This document shows, piece after piece, positions 19,503 through 28,873 of a stretch of 64,000 bases of DNA (within the stretch, counting starts at the first letter, position 1; the number at the start of each line of letters is the position of its first letter). Below the pieces are notes generated by a model. That model saw only the letters and a list, made by a program, of their open reading frames with translations, made no database searches and was not told the DNA's origin. A program made the position numbers and the translations under genes. Origin of the DNA: a marine gamma proteobacterium HTCC2080 (GTDB taxonomy: Bacteria > Pseudomonadota > Gammaproteobacteria > Pseudomonadales > Halieaceae); NCBI GenBank assembly GCA_000169115.1, contig AAVV01000011.1, positions 1 to 64,000 on the forward strand, given 5' to 3'.

Positions 19503-19979
19503 AAAAGTCGAACCCATTCCTAATAAGACACACTGCGCTTGTCGACGACCTTTAGCCTTGTTTGTAAATTTGTGCCGCAAGTGCTGGAGGTATCCAACAA
19601 ACTAAGCCCTACACTTTCTCACTTTTAGGTTACGTTATCTGCACCGAAAATTGGCGATAACCTGCAAGTTCGCCACAACAGGATCCTTGAATTTTTTTAG
19701 CCTCGGGGTCATGCCACGTTCGCTTCTACCCTGTTTACCGCATGCGCAACAGATGCATTAACACTTGAAGGTGCCACAAAGCCCTTTTGGTATATCTTTC
19801 ACCCGTATCGATGATAATGAATAGATGAGTGCATGATAAATGCTGCTAGCCTGCCCAACCTGAGGGCAAATATCTTTGCCAATATTTTCAAAAATTGCAC
19901 AACCAGCAACGTGACTCTAGGTTCCTTCACCCAGCGATTAGCTTGGTACTCTTTCCGAAACGCATTTGCAGCGCACTTT
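19503..19979. other. Intergenic region with no gene seen
   Basis: About 475 bases between two minus-strand genes. No ORF with coding character, RNA or strong repeat was found. Promoters for the DCC gene must lie at its left end. Confidence 0.4.
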
Positions 19980-21176
19980 TTACCTCGTTAAAGCTTTAAA
20001 AAAAGCAAGGCTCTCAAATTCACTTTGAGCGCTCGCTTCTTCACTCAAACCATAAGCAGAATTAGCCGAGAGCTTCACAATCACCATGCCACGCTTTGGA
20101 GCCACATAGATAAACTGGTTGTAAACTCCAATCGCAGAATAATCACCACTAGTGTCCGGGATCCACCACTGATACCCATACCCTAGGGGGAAATCAGACA
20201 GTGGATTATCGCCAGGTAGCAGGTGCGGGGCGTCTGGCGTGATAGACGCCTGAATCCACGAACTTGGCACTACCTCCCGGCCGTTTACCTTACCCTTTTG
20301 GCGATATAGCTCCCCCAGCTTGGCGTAGTCCCGTGCTGTTGCATTAAGGCCGCCATAAGCCATCTCTACGCCCTCCGAATCGAGCAACCAGAAAGCGTCG
20401 CTTTCAGCACCCATAGGATCCCAAAGTTGTTGTTGCATATATTCACTCACAGAGGTTCCTGCAACTTCACGCAGTAACATACCCAAGACCTGAGTATCCG
20501 TAGAGTTGTACCGATTGTAAGTGCCAGGCTCCAACTCATTGACGAGGCTTGCAGAAAACTCATCTAAGGAACCTCCCACCGCAAGGATTCTGGCAGATCG
20601 ATTTATATCTGATTCGGGATCGCCATAGTCCTCATTCCATGAAGCACCGGAGGACATTTGCAAAATATTTTTAATCGATACATTGTTATAGGCAGACCCA
20701 TTCAGCTGCGGAACATATTTAGTAACAGGGTCTTCTATACTCTCTATAAAACCCTGATTCACAGCAATACCTACCAGAGCTGAAATGAAGCTTTTAGCTA
20801 CTGACATGGAAATCCACTGAACATCTGGCCCTCCAGTTAACCAATAACTCTCGTAGGCTATTTGGCCTTCCTTAAGAATGAGAAGCGCACTGGTATCGGT
20901 ACGTTCGAGAAACTCATCGACCTGAACCTGCTGACCGGAAAAATCAAAACTTTTAGGCAGTGTTACAGGAGATCCAACTTGAAAAGCCCTTGGGGTGGTT
21001 GCAGCACGTAAACGGCTTGTTGGAAACACGCTGTAGGCCCTATCAAAATTTTGAGCCTGTTCAGCACCGGTAAACAGCGAAGACACCCAACTTAATCGCC
21101 CCTTCTGCTGATCCTGTGAGCAAGCCAGTACAAAAATCGACGACATCAGAAGAAACAACCATAAACGAACTTTCAT
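19980..21176 (-). CDS. Serine beta-lactamase-fold hydrolase, lipoprotein
   Basis: 398 residues with a lipoprotein signal (VLACS, Cys19 as the lipidated residue). The class C beta-lactamase/esterase motifs are visible: SVAK with Ser125 nucleophile and Lys128, and YNS as the YxN box, followed by the AYGGLNATARDYAKLGELY stretch typical of the beta-lactamase-related family. Such proteins act as esterases, D-amino-acid peptidases or 6-aminohexanoate-dimer hydrolases more often than as antibiotic-resistance enzymes; the substrate is unknown. It stands alone. Confidence 0.88.
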   Translation of the reverse strand: MKVRLWLFLLMSSIFVLACSQDQQKGRLSWVSSLFTGAEQAQNFDRAYSVFPTSRLRAATTPRAFQVGSPVTLPKSFDFSGQQVQVDEFLERTDTSALLILKEGQIAYESYWLTGGPDVQWISMSVAKSFISALVGIAVNQGFIESIEDPVTKYVPQLNGSAYNNVSIKNILQMSSGASWNEDYGDPESDINRSARILAVGGSLDEFSASLVNELEPGTYNRYNSTDTQVLGMLLREVAGTSVSEYMQQQLWDPMGAESDAFWLLDSEGVEMAYGGLNATARDYAKLGELYRQKGKVNGREVVPSSWIQASITPDAPHLLPGDNPLSDFPLGYGYQWWIPDTSGDYSAIGVYNQFIYVAPKRGMVIVKLSANSAYGLSEEASAQSEFESLAFFKALTR

Positions 21177-21418
21177 AATAATTGACCTGCCTCATGTCAA
21201 AGCATTTATATCCAGTGATTTCACTTCCTTGGTCAAGACTTTAACAACCCAGAAAGGCAACTGTCACCAGTCCCAAAAACCAAAATAACAACACTAATCG
21301 GCAAATGCTTAAAAACAGGCGTCACGGCATTACGATGATGAAAGGTAACCTTTACTTCTCTTTTTAGGAAATCCTGATATGATACGTAAACGTTACATGC
21401 AAAAGGACGCGTTATCAC

Positions 21419-21808
21419 GTGGAATCATTAATCCCCATCTTAGGGATACTCACAGGTATCATTATTCCAGTCTCCGTTTTCGTTTGGCTCTACTACGATG
21501 CAAAGGGCAAACGAGATGCCGTAGTAGAAATCGCCAAACACATGGACGATCCAGCAAACACCGAAAAATTATTAACGCTTTTCGATGAGCGAAAAAAAGA
21601 GCCCATCGACTACCGGAGAGGCGGCGTTATCACCATATTCGTTGGTATTGGCTTGTACCTTTTGGGAGTAACAGCGCTAGGCGCACTGTTTAAGGGTGTT
21701 GGGCTTTTAGTGGGTGTCATCGGTCTGGGCACGCTCATTGCGGGCTACCTATACCCCAACACTGGCCAGGAGATTACCAACGCCGTGGAACGGTTCGAAG
21801 GCGACTAG
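21419..21808 (+). CDS. Small membrane protein, DUF6249-like
   Basis: 129 residues with an N-terminal transmembrane helix (about 5-25), a cytoplasmic linker (KGKRDAVVEIAKHMDD...), and two further hydrophobic segments (about 70-110). The layout matches the DUF6249 group, often encoded beside a small HTH regulator as here. The start is GTG at 21419 with AAGGA upstream at 11 bases. Three bases separate its stop from the XRE gene, so the two are co-transcribed and probably translationally coupled. Function unknown; a membrane-linked signal for the regulator is an inference from the pairing. Confidence 0.75.
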   Translation: MESLIPILGILTGIIIPVSVFVWLYYDAKGKRDAVVEIAKHMDDPANTEKLLTLFDERKKEPIDYRRGGVITIFVGIGLYLLGVTALGALFKGVGLLVGVIGLGTLIAGYLYPNTGQEITNAVERFEGD

Positions 21809-21811
21809 GCG

Positions 21812-22024
21812 TTGGGAAAACACCACAAAAATTTGCTAAACAATCTTGAGCAATTGAGAAAAGCTGCAGGCTTCACTCAGCAACAACTCTCTGACAGTGC
21901 CGGCGTCTCCAGAAAGAGCATTAATGCGATTGAGAACGGCATCTATGTACCTTCGACGGTGCTCGCCCTAAAAATCTCTCAAACGCTAAAATGCACAGTA
22001 GATGACTTGTTTCAGCTGCCCTAG
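21812..22024 (+). CDS. Small XRE-family HTH regulator
   Basis: 70-residue protein that is almost only a Cro/C1-type HTH domain: LRKAAGFTQQQLSDSAGVS forms helices 1-3, with RKSINAIENG as recognition helix and turn, and CTVDDLFQL at the end. The start is TTG, three bases after the stop of the DUF6249 gene. Short regulators of this type normally bind as dimers next to their own promoter, so autoregulation of the pair is likely. A GC-rich hairpin follows the stop. Confidence 0.88.
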   Translation: MGKHHKNLLNNLEQLRKAAGFTQQQLSDSAGVSRKSINAIENGIYVPSTVLALKISQTLKCTVDDLFQLP

Positions 22025-22355
22025 ATGTCAACGTAACGGGAGGGGAAAACCCTCCCCTATTTCCACGCACAAGCCGATATTTGCCGCCACCCTATTCTTG
22101 CAGCCAGTCACTGCCATGAAGTTTAAGGCGGATATCTGAAGTGCAGAAACCTGGCTTGGATGCCTCTAAGTCCGATTGACACCGCGCTTTTGTATTCTGA
22201 CCTTATGCGCTTCACCACGTGTGTCTTTGGCATTTTTAAAAAAAGTTTCCGCAGGTATCGTACAGTGGTGGGAGTGGGCTATCGCCGTTATTACCCTTGA
22301 ACTTAAACTGAACCGCTTCGCCTTATGGAATAAGGCTGTAATGGAGATCTTCAAC
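22025..22355. other. Intergenic region upstream of mscS
   Basis: About 330 bases. The left end holds a terminator-like hairpin (22038-22056). An in-frame upstream extension of mscS from 22176 exists but lacks family similarity. No other gene is seen. Confidence 0.4.
22038..22060 (+). terminator. GC-rich hairpin after the XRE gene
   Basis: GGGAGGG and CCCTCCC pair around a five-base GAAAA loop, 14 bases after the XRE stop. The following CTATTTCC is only weakly T-rich, so a terminator is likely but not certain. Confidence 0.5.
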
Positions 22356-23177
22356 ATGGAAGAAGAATTAGCACAAGCCTCTGCGATCTATGATCTGGTC
22401 TTCACGTTCCTCGTTAACTACAGCTTTCAAATCGTCGGTGCGATCCTTGTCTTCGTCGTCGGAATTGTCGTAGCCAGTAAAGTTTCAAACTGGCTATTCA
22501 GATTTTGTCAGTCAAAGGGCCTCGACGTCACCCTCAGCAAGTTCATAGCGAACGTTGTAAAACTGCTGTTTATTCTCATGGTGGGTATCATTGCCTTGGG
22601 GAACTTAGGGATCAGTGTGACGCCTTTTGTGGCGGCAATTGGCGCCTTATCTCTGGGTGCCGGCCTAGCGTTGCAAGGGCTGCTTTCAAACTATGGGGCG
22701 GGACTCAATATCATTCTGACCCGTCCCTTTATTGTGGGCGACACGGTTCTCGTACAAGGCGTTAGCGGTATCGTTCAGGACATCACGCTGTCTACCACCA
22801 TATTGATAGATGAAGATGATGTGCGGATAACCATTCCTAACCGACACATCGTCGGCGAAATTATTCATAACTCCGGCGCGATGTCACTGGTAGAGACTCA
22901 TTTCTTCGTCTGTTCGAACAGCAATATTCAAGACGTGATTGATGACAGTCTTCAGGCGGTGTTAGCAATTGACGGCCTTGGTAATAACACTAGGGCTCTT
23001 TTTGGAGTGAGCCAGCTCAGTGCCTTAGGTGTCGAGATCACTGGCAGAATTTGGGTGCCAACTGCGCAGTACTTTTACTACAAGTTTGCAATTAACCAAT
23101 CAGTCCAAGACCGTCTAACACAGGCTGGCGTTGAACTTGCCACGCCTGCCCAGACAATACGGTTGCAGCAAGATTGA
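22356..23177 (+). CDS. mscS: Small-conductance mechanosensitive channel, MscS family
   Basis: About 273 residues, close to the 286 of E. coli MscS. Three transmembrane helices are followed by the pore-lining TM3 pattern GALSLGAGLALQGLLSN and the beta domain (PFIVGDTVLVQGVSGIVQDI, then TTILIDEDDVRITIPN). This protein acts as an emergency release valve on hypo-osmotic shock. ATG 22356 has GGAG nine bases upstream; ATG 22341 with AAGG five bases upstream is equally possible. It stands alone. Confidence 0.9.
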   Translation: MEEELAQASAIYDLVFTFLVNYSFQIVGAILVFVVGIVVASKVSNWLFRFCQSKGLDVTLSKFIANVVKLLFILMVGIIALGNLGISVTPFVAAIGALSLGAGLALQGLLSNYGAGLNIILTRPFIVGDTVLVQGVSGIVQDITLSTTILIDEDDVRITIPNRHIVGEIIHNSGAMSLVETHFFVCSNSNIQDVIDDSLQAVLAIDGLGNNTRALFGVSQLSALGVEITGRIWVPTAQYFYYKFAINQSVQDRLTQAGVELATPAQTIRLQQD

Positions 23178-23337
23178 GTAATGCCAAAAGCCATAGCTGA
23201 GGACCCAAGTTTTAGAAAGGCCGTCTTTTATAGTGCCGTTTCTAAACACAGAGCCGGGTAAAAACTTTGGTTCGTGCCAATACCCCATTTGACCTGCCAT
23301 TTTTTGGGTCAATACCTTTGCCAGCAGCATAAGCCGG

Positions 23338-23874
23338 TCAAACACTGACCAGAGATGGCCGCCTCGAGAGAAATGCGGCTCTCGACAGCAAATATACCGA
23401 CTTGCCCTCTTCTGCCTTCTGCCAAAAGACAGCACCCAATTTTTCTGTTGCCTTGATAGACCGCAAGTTAGATTCGCCAATATCAAAATAGACGGACTCA
23501 ACGTATTTAAAGCTATAGTCGAGCAACACTCTTTTTATCAATTGGTTAGCCCCGGTGCCCCAGTACTGTCTAGCCAGAAAGGTGTAGCCCAATCGAACGG
23601 ATACATCTAATGGGTCGTGGGCGTAAAATCGCGTGGAGCCGATAACTTTGCTCGTCCGAGAATCTGCAATCGTAAAACAACCCAATTCATTTTGAAGGGC
23701 AAGCTGAAAAAACTCATAAAACACGGGCCGTTTCCAGCGATCGCTTGCTGGATGCTGCGTCCAAATATTCGGGTCACGGGCGACGTCGTACAACGCTGCA
23801 AAATGATCTTCTTCAGTTTCCACCAACGAAAAATATTTTGCCTTGAGCTCTACTGAAGGACTCTTAAACAACAT
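23338..23874 (-). CDS. GNAT family N-acetyltransferase (RimJ/RimL type)
   Basis: About 178 residues. The order of elements fits the RimJ/RimL-like acetyltransferase_3 group: early WTQHPASDR, then VIGSTRFY, RLGYTFLARQYWGTGANQ (acetyl-CoA pyrophosphate loop region), and NLRSIKATEKLGAV (the N-S/A-K motif of helix 4). It may acetylate a protein N-terminus or a small amine; the substrate is unknown. GTG at 23877 and ATG at 23874 are both possible starts, with AAGG upstream. It is convergent with mscS. Confidence 0.85.
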   Translation of the reverse strand: MLFKSPSVELKAKYFSLVETEEDHFAALYDVARDPNIWTQHPASDRWKRPVFYEFFQLALQNELGCFTIADSRTSKVIGSTRFYAHDPLDVSVRLGYTFLARQYWGTGANQLIKRVLLDYSFKYVESVYFDIGESNLRSIKATEKLGAVFWQKAEEGKSVYLLSRAAFLSRRPSLVSV

Positions 23875-24114
23875 CACTGAGACCAACCTTTTTCTGCATA
23901 GCCAGTATCCAATGTGAATTTAGCAATTTCCACAGGCTTGACCACATAAAGGCAGCATGGCCGCCCACGGCTTTATTCTGCTACTCGCAGCCACATGCGT
24001 TCTTGGGACTGAACCAAGCAAAATCAAGCCGCTCCACTTGTAAGACGATCCAGCAGATCCGCCGGAAAAAACGAGTGAAAGGTCATACACGCAATATAGA
24101 AACTAAACGATTAT

Positions 24115-25419
24115 TTAAGAGCGAACCAGAAGGTTTGGTTTGATATCAAACGCGAGCGTCACTCTCCGCTCTGTGGCATTAAAAGGTACCGTTTTATGAA
24201 AAATCGAGGAGGGGAAAAGCACAATGTCGCCCTCTTCAATATTGAGTTCTTTACTCGGAAAAACCCTGCCGTCGGTAGGATAACTCCCTCCATCAAGATC
24301 AAAAATGATATTTCCTTCACTAGAGCCTTCAGGCTTGCTTAACTTCAGGTAGAGACTTCCGCTCAACCACCCCTCCTTGTGCATATGCGAACCTAAGCTG
24401 CCACCCTTTTTTAAATCAATGAACCAGCCATGCAGCGTCGTCTGCGACGGCCACTTCGATATGAGCCCGGCCTGAGATTGCAGGTATTTTTCTCTGTAAT
24501 GCGTGATTCTCGACTCAATAATGCCCTTGATCTTATTAATATCAGGATCATTCAGTAGGAATAAATTACCCGCTGACTGGCCACCCTTATCAATTAAAGC
24601 CTGCGGTGAGGATTCAAGCTCATGCGCAAGCGCAAGTAACCTATCTATCAGGCCACGGTCAAATCCTTCTGAGGCGGAAAGCTTTGACTGGCTGATATAG
24701 CGAAATGAATCGGTGCAAAAGGCATTTCTGTCCTGAAAACCATATCGGATCGACGCATGGGTTTGAACCGTCGCTATTAGTGGGTCAATGTGCCCCAGCT
24801 CACTCAGCGCCGCCGCTTCTTGAACGTAGACCGCCTCGATTTTCGATCGGTATATGCATTCCAAACGATGGGACAGGCTAAGGCGCTCATTACTCAACCC
24901 GTAATGCTTGATGGCAGCATCGAAATGCTCCTCACCGCCTTTTCTATAAATCTCAGCCACTCTGTAGTTAATTTTTTGAAGCTGCTCTATAGGTATGTCT
25001 CTCACCTCCGTCTGCATCTTTTCGTAAAGTCGGAGGGCCAAATCATTTTTCGCTTGCATCACATACACGTTGCCCAATCCTAAGTAGGCGTTAATGTGAT
25101 TGGCATCAACACTCAAAACTTTTTCGAAAAGCTCTCGAGCCTTTGTCAAGCGCCCTTGGTCGGAATAAATATTGCCTAAATTTGCTAAAAACATGGTGTT
25201 GCTTGGATTGTTGGTCAGAAGGTTTTCATAAATCTCGATTGACCGATCAATTTCGCCAAGTCGCTTATGCGCTAGTGCCAGGATGTTGACGGCGGTTGCA
25301 CTCTGGTGATCTTTTATTACTTTCTTGGCCTCTGTTATTGCGAGACCGAAATCACCCCGTTGAAATATGGCCGTCAACGCTTGAAGGCTTTTTTCTCGAC
25401 TATCTTCTTCTTTTTTCAT
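24115..25419 (-). CDS. TPR protein with C-terminal 2-oxoglutarate/Fe(II) oxygenase-like domain
   Basis: 434 residues. The first half is a row of tetratricopeptide repeats (AVNILALAHKRLGEIDRSIE, LANLGNIYSDQGRLTKAREL, YLGLGNVYVMQAKNDLALRL). The second half resembles the putative 2OG-Fe(II) oxygenase family of PF13759: HMHKEGWLSGSLYL gives the first iron His and the next region, and LFPSSIFHKTVPF with a later Arg gives the distal His and the 2OG-binding residue. A protein hydroxylase role is a family-based guess. It stands alone, with AT content somewhat above that of its neighbours. Confidence 0.8.
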   Translation of the reverse strand: MKKEEDSREKSLQALTAIFQRGDFGLAITEAKKVIKDHQSATAVNILALAHKRLGEIDRSIEIYENLLTNNPSNTMFLANLGNIYSDQGRLTKARELFEKVLSVDANHINAYLGLGNVYVMQAKNDLALRLYEKMQTEVRDIPIEQLQKINYRVAEIYRKGGEEHFDAAIKHYGLSNERLSLSHRLECIYRSKIEAVYVQEAAALSELGHIDPLIATVQTHASIRYGFQDRNAFCTDSFRYISQSKLSASEGFDRGLIDRLLALAHELESSPQALIDKGGQSAGNLFLLNDPDINKIKGIIESRITHYREKYLQSQAGLISKWPSQTTLHGWFIDLKKGGSLGSHMHKEGWLSGSLYLKLSKPEGSSEGNIIFDLDGGSYPTDGRVFPSKELNIEEGDIVLFPSSIFHKTVPFNATERRVTLAFDIKPNLLVRS

Positions 25420-25556
25420 AAGAACGTACGTCGTGGCCAGGAAGGTATTTGGGGTGACTCGCTGATGCTACAACCGACCAGTGAGCACAGTCTACCCAAG
25501 ATTACCTCCCAACCCCTCCCTCCGAGCTAGGTTATGCTCAAACGGGAACTAAACCC

Positions 25557-26693
25557 CTACCTTTGAGGGTTTACGAGATACTTCTCGCCCGTAGCTTGCT
25601 TTGCGTAGCCTCGAATAATTTCCGGCTGCATCATTTCTGCTAGGGAAATTTCCTGTGTGTAATGGCTGGCAAAGGTGGTGTTGATATCACGTGCCACTCG
25701 CTCACGCATCTGCTGGAACCTCTCCATACCGATACGGCCAATCATTGGTGTCAATAACCAACCCCCGAGACCCCACTGCAAACCAAAGGAGCGATTTAAA
25801 ATAGTCGGCGACATATCTAGGCCACCGTAAATGTACACCTGCTTGTAAATATCAGAACCGTAACGGCTGTACTCCGTCGCTGTCTTATTGGCTGCAATCT
25901 CCATCGCTGCCAGTATTTGGCCCGGCAGCTTTCCGCCATTGCCACCACCGGTGGCATCGAACCCTAACGTCGCGCCCGTTGCAACCAGCGCATCTACGAG
26001 ATCAGCCATAAAACTATCGGCACTGGTATCGCAAATGTATTCTGCTCCCAGCTTTTTAAGCACTTCTACCTGCTCAGGCTTTCTCACTACGTTAATGAGG
26101 GGGACCCCATCTTCCTGACAGATCTTCACCAACATTTGGCCCAGATTTGAGGCAGCAGCAGTGTTGAGAATCGCGCTGTGATTTTCCAACCGCATGGTTT
26201 CAATAAAGGCCAAAGCAGTCAGTGGGTTTACAAAAGAAGACGCCGCTTCAGTCGGGGTGGTGCCTTCATTCATTACTAGACAGCTATGTGCTGGTAAGCA
26301 GCGGTACTCGCTATACATAGCGCCCCCTGCGGCCCCAACGGTTTTACCGATCAAGTGCTTGGCATTAACACCTGCGTCAACAACAACGCCACCACCTTCG
26401 TTCCCCACCGACATAGATTCACCCATGCGGGGCTTCAGCGCACCCATCATCGCCGGGTGCAATTCCATGGAAGTCACGGTTTGATCACCCGAGCCAGAGA
26501 CCGACAGTGTGTCTAGGTTAGCGGCAAAGCTGATCAGAAGCGCCAGATCAGAGGGGTTTATAGGAGCCGCCCCTACCTCGAGAAGCACCTCATTATCACC
26601 CGGGACAGGGCGTTCTTGGACTGCGATGGACAGTTCTAATGTCCCTTCACTGGTGACTGTGGAACGTATTTCTCTCGAGCTATTCGCTGACAT
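25557..26693 (-). CDS. MDR-family zinc-free oxidoreductase (quinone oxidoreductase or enoyl reductase-like)
   Basis: 378-residue medium-chain dehydrogenase/reductase. PINPSDLALL and GNEGGGVVVDAG are typical N-terminal elements, and the Rossmann region runs from AILNTAAASNLGQMLVKI to INVVRKPEQVEVLKKLGA, as in quinone oxidoreductases and mitochondrial-type enoyl reductases. The zinc-ligand pattern of alcohol dehydrogenases is missing. It probably uses NADPH. It is divergent from an HxlR regulator with a 138-base gap containing an inverted repeat, suggesting that regulator controls it. Confidence 0.85.
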   Translation of the reverse strand: MSANSSREIRSTVTSEGTLELSIAVQERPVPGDNEVLLEVGAAPINPSDLALLISFAANLDTLSVSGSGDQTVTSMELHPAMMGALKPRMGESMSVGNEGGGVVVDAGVNAKHLIGKTVGAAGGAMYSEYRCLPAHSCLVMNEGTTPTEAASSFVNPLTALAFIETMRLENHSAILNTAAASNLGQMLVKICQEDGVPLINVVRKPEQVEVLKKLGAEYICDTSADSFMADLVDALVATGATLGFDATGGGNGGKLPGQILAAMEIAANKTATEYSRYGSDIYKQVYIYGGLDMSPTILNRSFGLQWGLGGWLLTPMIGRIGMERFQQMRERVARDINTTFASHYTQEISLAEMMQPEIIRGYAKQATGEKYLVNPQR

Positions 26694-26760
26694 GGAGTCT
26701 CTCTCTCTTAAGTGACAGGTACTAGAAATGGCGTTGGTATTGGGTCGACCCCAAACTTTA

Positions 26761-26813
26761 GGTATGATATTGGTTGTTAGTATTTTTATTCAAGTAGGCA
26801 ATAAAATCATACC
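26761..26813. promoter_or_regulatory. Inverted repeat in the MDR-HxlR divergent promoter region
   Basis: GGTATGAT at 26761-26768 and ATCATACC at 26806-26813 are perfect inverted copies 37 bases apart; both arms extend to GGTATGATNTT when read outward. The arms flank the likely promoters of the two divergent genes, as expected for an HxlR dimer operator. Confidence 0.55.
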
Positions 26814-26831
26814 AATACAGAAGCGCACACC

Positions 26832-27173
26832 ATGAGCGAATGCAAAAGTCCTGTGAGCACCGCCCTGAGCCTAATCGGCGGTAAGTGGAAGATAGCGATC
26901 ATCTATAATCTAAGGCTAGAACCGGTGCGCTTTGGGGAACTGAAACGAATCCTCGCGCCGATTACCCAGCAAATGCTGACCAAACAGCTGCGCGAAATGG
27001 AGCGCGACTGTTTAATAAATCGAAAAGTTTACGAAGTGATTCCACCAAAGGTTGAATACTCCCTGACCGACTTCGGGCAATCCTTCATGCCAGTGATGGA
27101 GTCACTGTGCAAATGGAGCACCGAAAACAAAGAGCTGATGCAATCGATTTCTAAAGATAGTCGAGTAGGCTAG
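26832..27173 (+). CDS. HxlR-family transcriptional regulator
   Basis: 113-residue winged-helix regulator. LIGGKWKIAIIYNL, RFGELKRILAPITQQMLTKQ and LREMERDCLINRKVYEVIPPKVEYSLTD-type text define the HxlR/DUF24 family (quoted here in short form). It carries the family Cys close to the N-terminus (Cys4), which in YodB, HypR and QorR senses quinones, disulfide stress or hypochlorite. Together with the divergent quinone oxidoreductase-like gene this suggests a redox-responsive repressor with its target; that is inferred from family and position. Confidence 0.9.
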   Translation: MSECKSPVSTALSLIGGKWKIAIIYNLRLEPVRFGELKRILAPITQQMLTKQLREMERDCLINRKVYEVIPPKVEYSLTDFGQSFMPVMESLCKWSTENKELMQSISKDSRVG

Positions 27174-27335
27174 ATACTAGAGCCAAAAAATTCATCATTA
27201 GATAACGCACTCGCAAACTTGATTCTAACCAAGTTACACAAAACGCGTCGCGTGCAGAGCTTGCCACAGGCGCCCAGAATCGCAGCTCTTCATCTATGCG
27301 CGTGAGCAAAAAACAGCCGTGCCCGGCTCCCCTTG

Positions 27336-28229
27336 TCACAGCATATCGAGCTTCTGATCTACCAGGTGCTGTAACAAGGGACTTTTACCCGCATTAACAA
27401 AGGCCTGATCAATGCGCGCAGACCGATACTGCACCACTTGTCGGTAATTTGGATGGGTGAAAATATAGAGCTCGCCGTCGTTAAGCGCCTCAACAACCCG
27501 CTTGCCGACCAGCGCCACATCTATACCGTTTTGAACCATTTCCCGCGCCCTCTTCGAGAAGCTGCTTTCGTCTCCGGGACTAAGCGTTTTGGATTTATAT
27601 TGCGCCGGGCGATTTCTTTCTGAATCGTAGATGCGTGTCTGGACAAACGCCGGGCACAGCACAGCCACATGAACGCTCTTGGACTTTAATTCTTCGGACC
27701 AGGCCTCAGATAAGGCAACAACGGCCGCCTTAGTCGCATTGTAGGCGCCACTGTAGGGAACGCCGCCCATGCCCGCCATCGACGCGACATTGATAATCCA
27801 TCCGCCCTCACCGTGCTCTTTAATCAGGGGCACGACAACCTTAGCACCGTAGACCACTCCCATTAGGTTAACGTCGAGCGCCCACTGCCAACCCTCTTTT
27901 TCCTGGCTTTCTATCGGCCCAGAATCACCACCTACACCGGCGTTATTGACCACCATATGAATTTTGCCAAAGCGCTCTACGGCCGCCTCGGCAGCTAATT
28001 GCCACTGCCCTTCATCAGCCACGTCCAAAGACACTGCCAGTACGGGTACCCCAAGTGACTGCAGCTCTAATCGCGCGCGCTCCAGATTGTCTTTATCAAT
28101 ATCTGCCAAGACAACATTCATCTGTTGCTCGCCTAAGGCCTTTGCAATAGAAAGACCGATACCCTCGGCCCCTCCACTGATAATTGCGGTCTTTCCTTGA
28201 AATTGCGACGTGCTATTTTCTTGGGGCAA
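27336..28229 (-). CDS. Short-chain dehydrogenase/reductase (SDR)
   Basis: 297-residue classical SDR. The cofactor loop GGAEGIG is at 19-25, acidic Asp follows beta-2 (LADID, favouring NAD(H)), NNAG at 95-98, and the catalytic Ser150-Tyr163-Lys167 has the usual spacing. A C-terminal extension with helices around 265-297 may form a substrate lid. The start is TTG at 28229 with GGAGAG nine bases upstream. The substrate is unknown; its neighbours do not form a pathway with it. Confidence 0.9.
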   Translation of the reverse strand: MPQENSTSQFQGKTAIISGGAEGIGLSIAKALGEQQMNVVLADIDKDNLERARLELQSLGVPVLAVSLDVADEGQWQLAAEAAVERFGKIHMVVNNAGVGGDSGPIESQEKEGWQWALDVNLMGVVYGAKVVVPLIKEHGEGGWIINVASMAGMGGVPYSGAYNATKAAVVALSEAWSEELKSKSVHVAVLCPAFVQTRIYDSERNRPAQYKSKTLSPGDESSFSKRAREMVQNGIDVALVGKRVVEALNDGELYIFTHPNYRQVVQYRSARIDQAFVNAGKSPLLQHLVDQKLDML

Positions 28230-28354
28230 TTTTGAAAACTCTCCAACTCAATGTTCGATTGGCTTTACCAGCCGCGAAAGTGGCAGTGCAAGATGATGCA
28301 GCGTAAAACCACAGCGTGTTAAAAACTTCGTAGCACGGACGGCTGACTTACCTA

Positions 28355-28873
28355 TTATTCATTCAGCAACTCAACCATTGCATCTTCGAGGGTTGTGGCA
28401 GGCTTTTCTATAATTCTGCCAACCTCTTCTTGTTCCCGGAAAAAAATAAAGGTAGGGGTAAACTCAACGCCATTAGCTACGGCGAGGCCCCCCGGGTCTG
28501 TTTTAGAAAAATCCAGGGGCACCATTTGAATATTGTCTTCAGGGACGCCAACAGCCTCCAAAATTTTCAGCATTCTTGGTACCTCACGCTGGCTGTCGTG
28601 GCACCAAGTTCCAAAAAATATCAGCAGGCTGACATCGGCAGGCATCCTCTCAGCACTGTCGAGTACCTCGTACCGATTATAATTTTCTTCAAAGGTTGGG
28701 TGCCTCAAAAAAAGCTCTTGCTTGCTGATATCCCGCAAATGCAGGGCAGAATCTGAAGCACCAATAACATTCAAAGAAAGCATCAAAACTGCAACACAAG
28801 TGATACCGCGGTTACCAATTAACAACACTAAGCATGCTCTCCAAGAGGCTATGACTTTCTTAAGGACCTTCAT
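28355..28873 (-). CDS. Thioredoxin-fold protein with an atypical CxxS site
   Basis: About 172 residues with an N-terminal hydrophobic segment (about 18-42) that could be a signal anchor. A thioredoxin-like domain follows, with IFFGTWCHDSQREVPR where thioredoxins have WCxxC, and a later cis-Pro region EFTPTFIFF. The second active Cys is replaced by Ser (Cys-His-Asp-Ser), so simple dithiol exchange is not possible; monothiol chemistry or binding is more likely. The start is uncertain (28873 or 28888). No operon partner. Confidence 0.75.
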   Translation of the reverse strand: MKVLKKVIASWRACLVLLIGNRGITCVAVLMLSLNVIGASDSALHLRDISKQELFLRHPTFEENYNRYEVLDSAERMPADVSLLIFFGTWCHDSQREVPRMLKILEAVGVPEDNIQMVPLDFSKTDPGGLAVANGVEFTPTFIFFREQEEVGRIIEKPATTLEDAMVELLNE

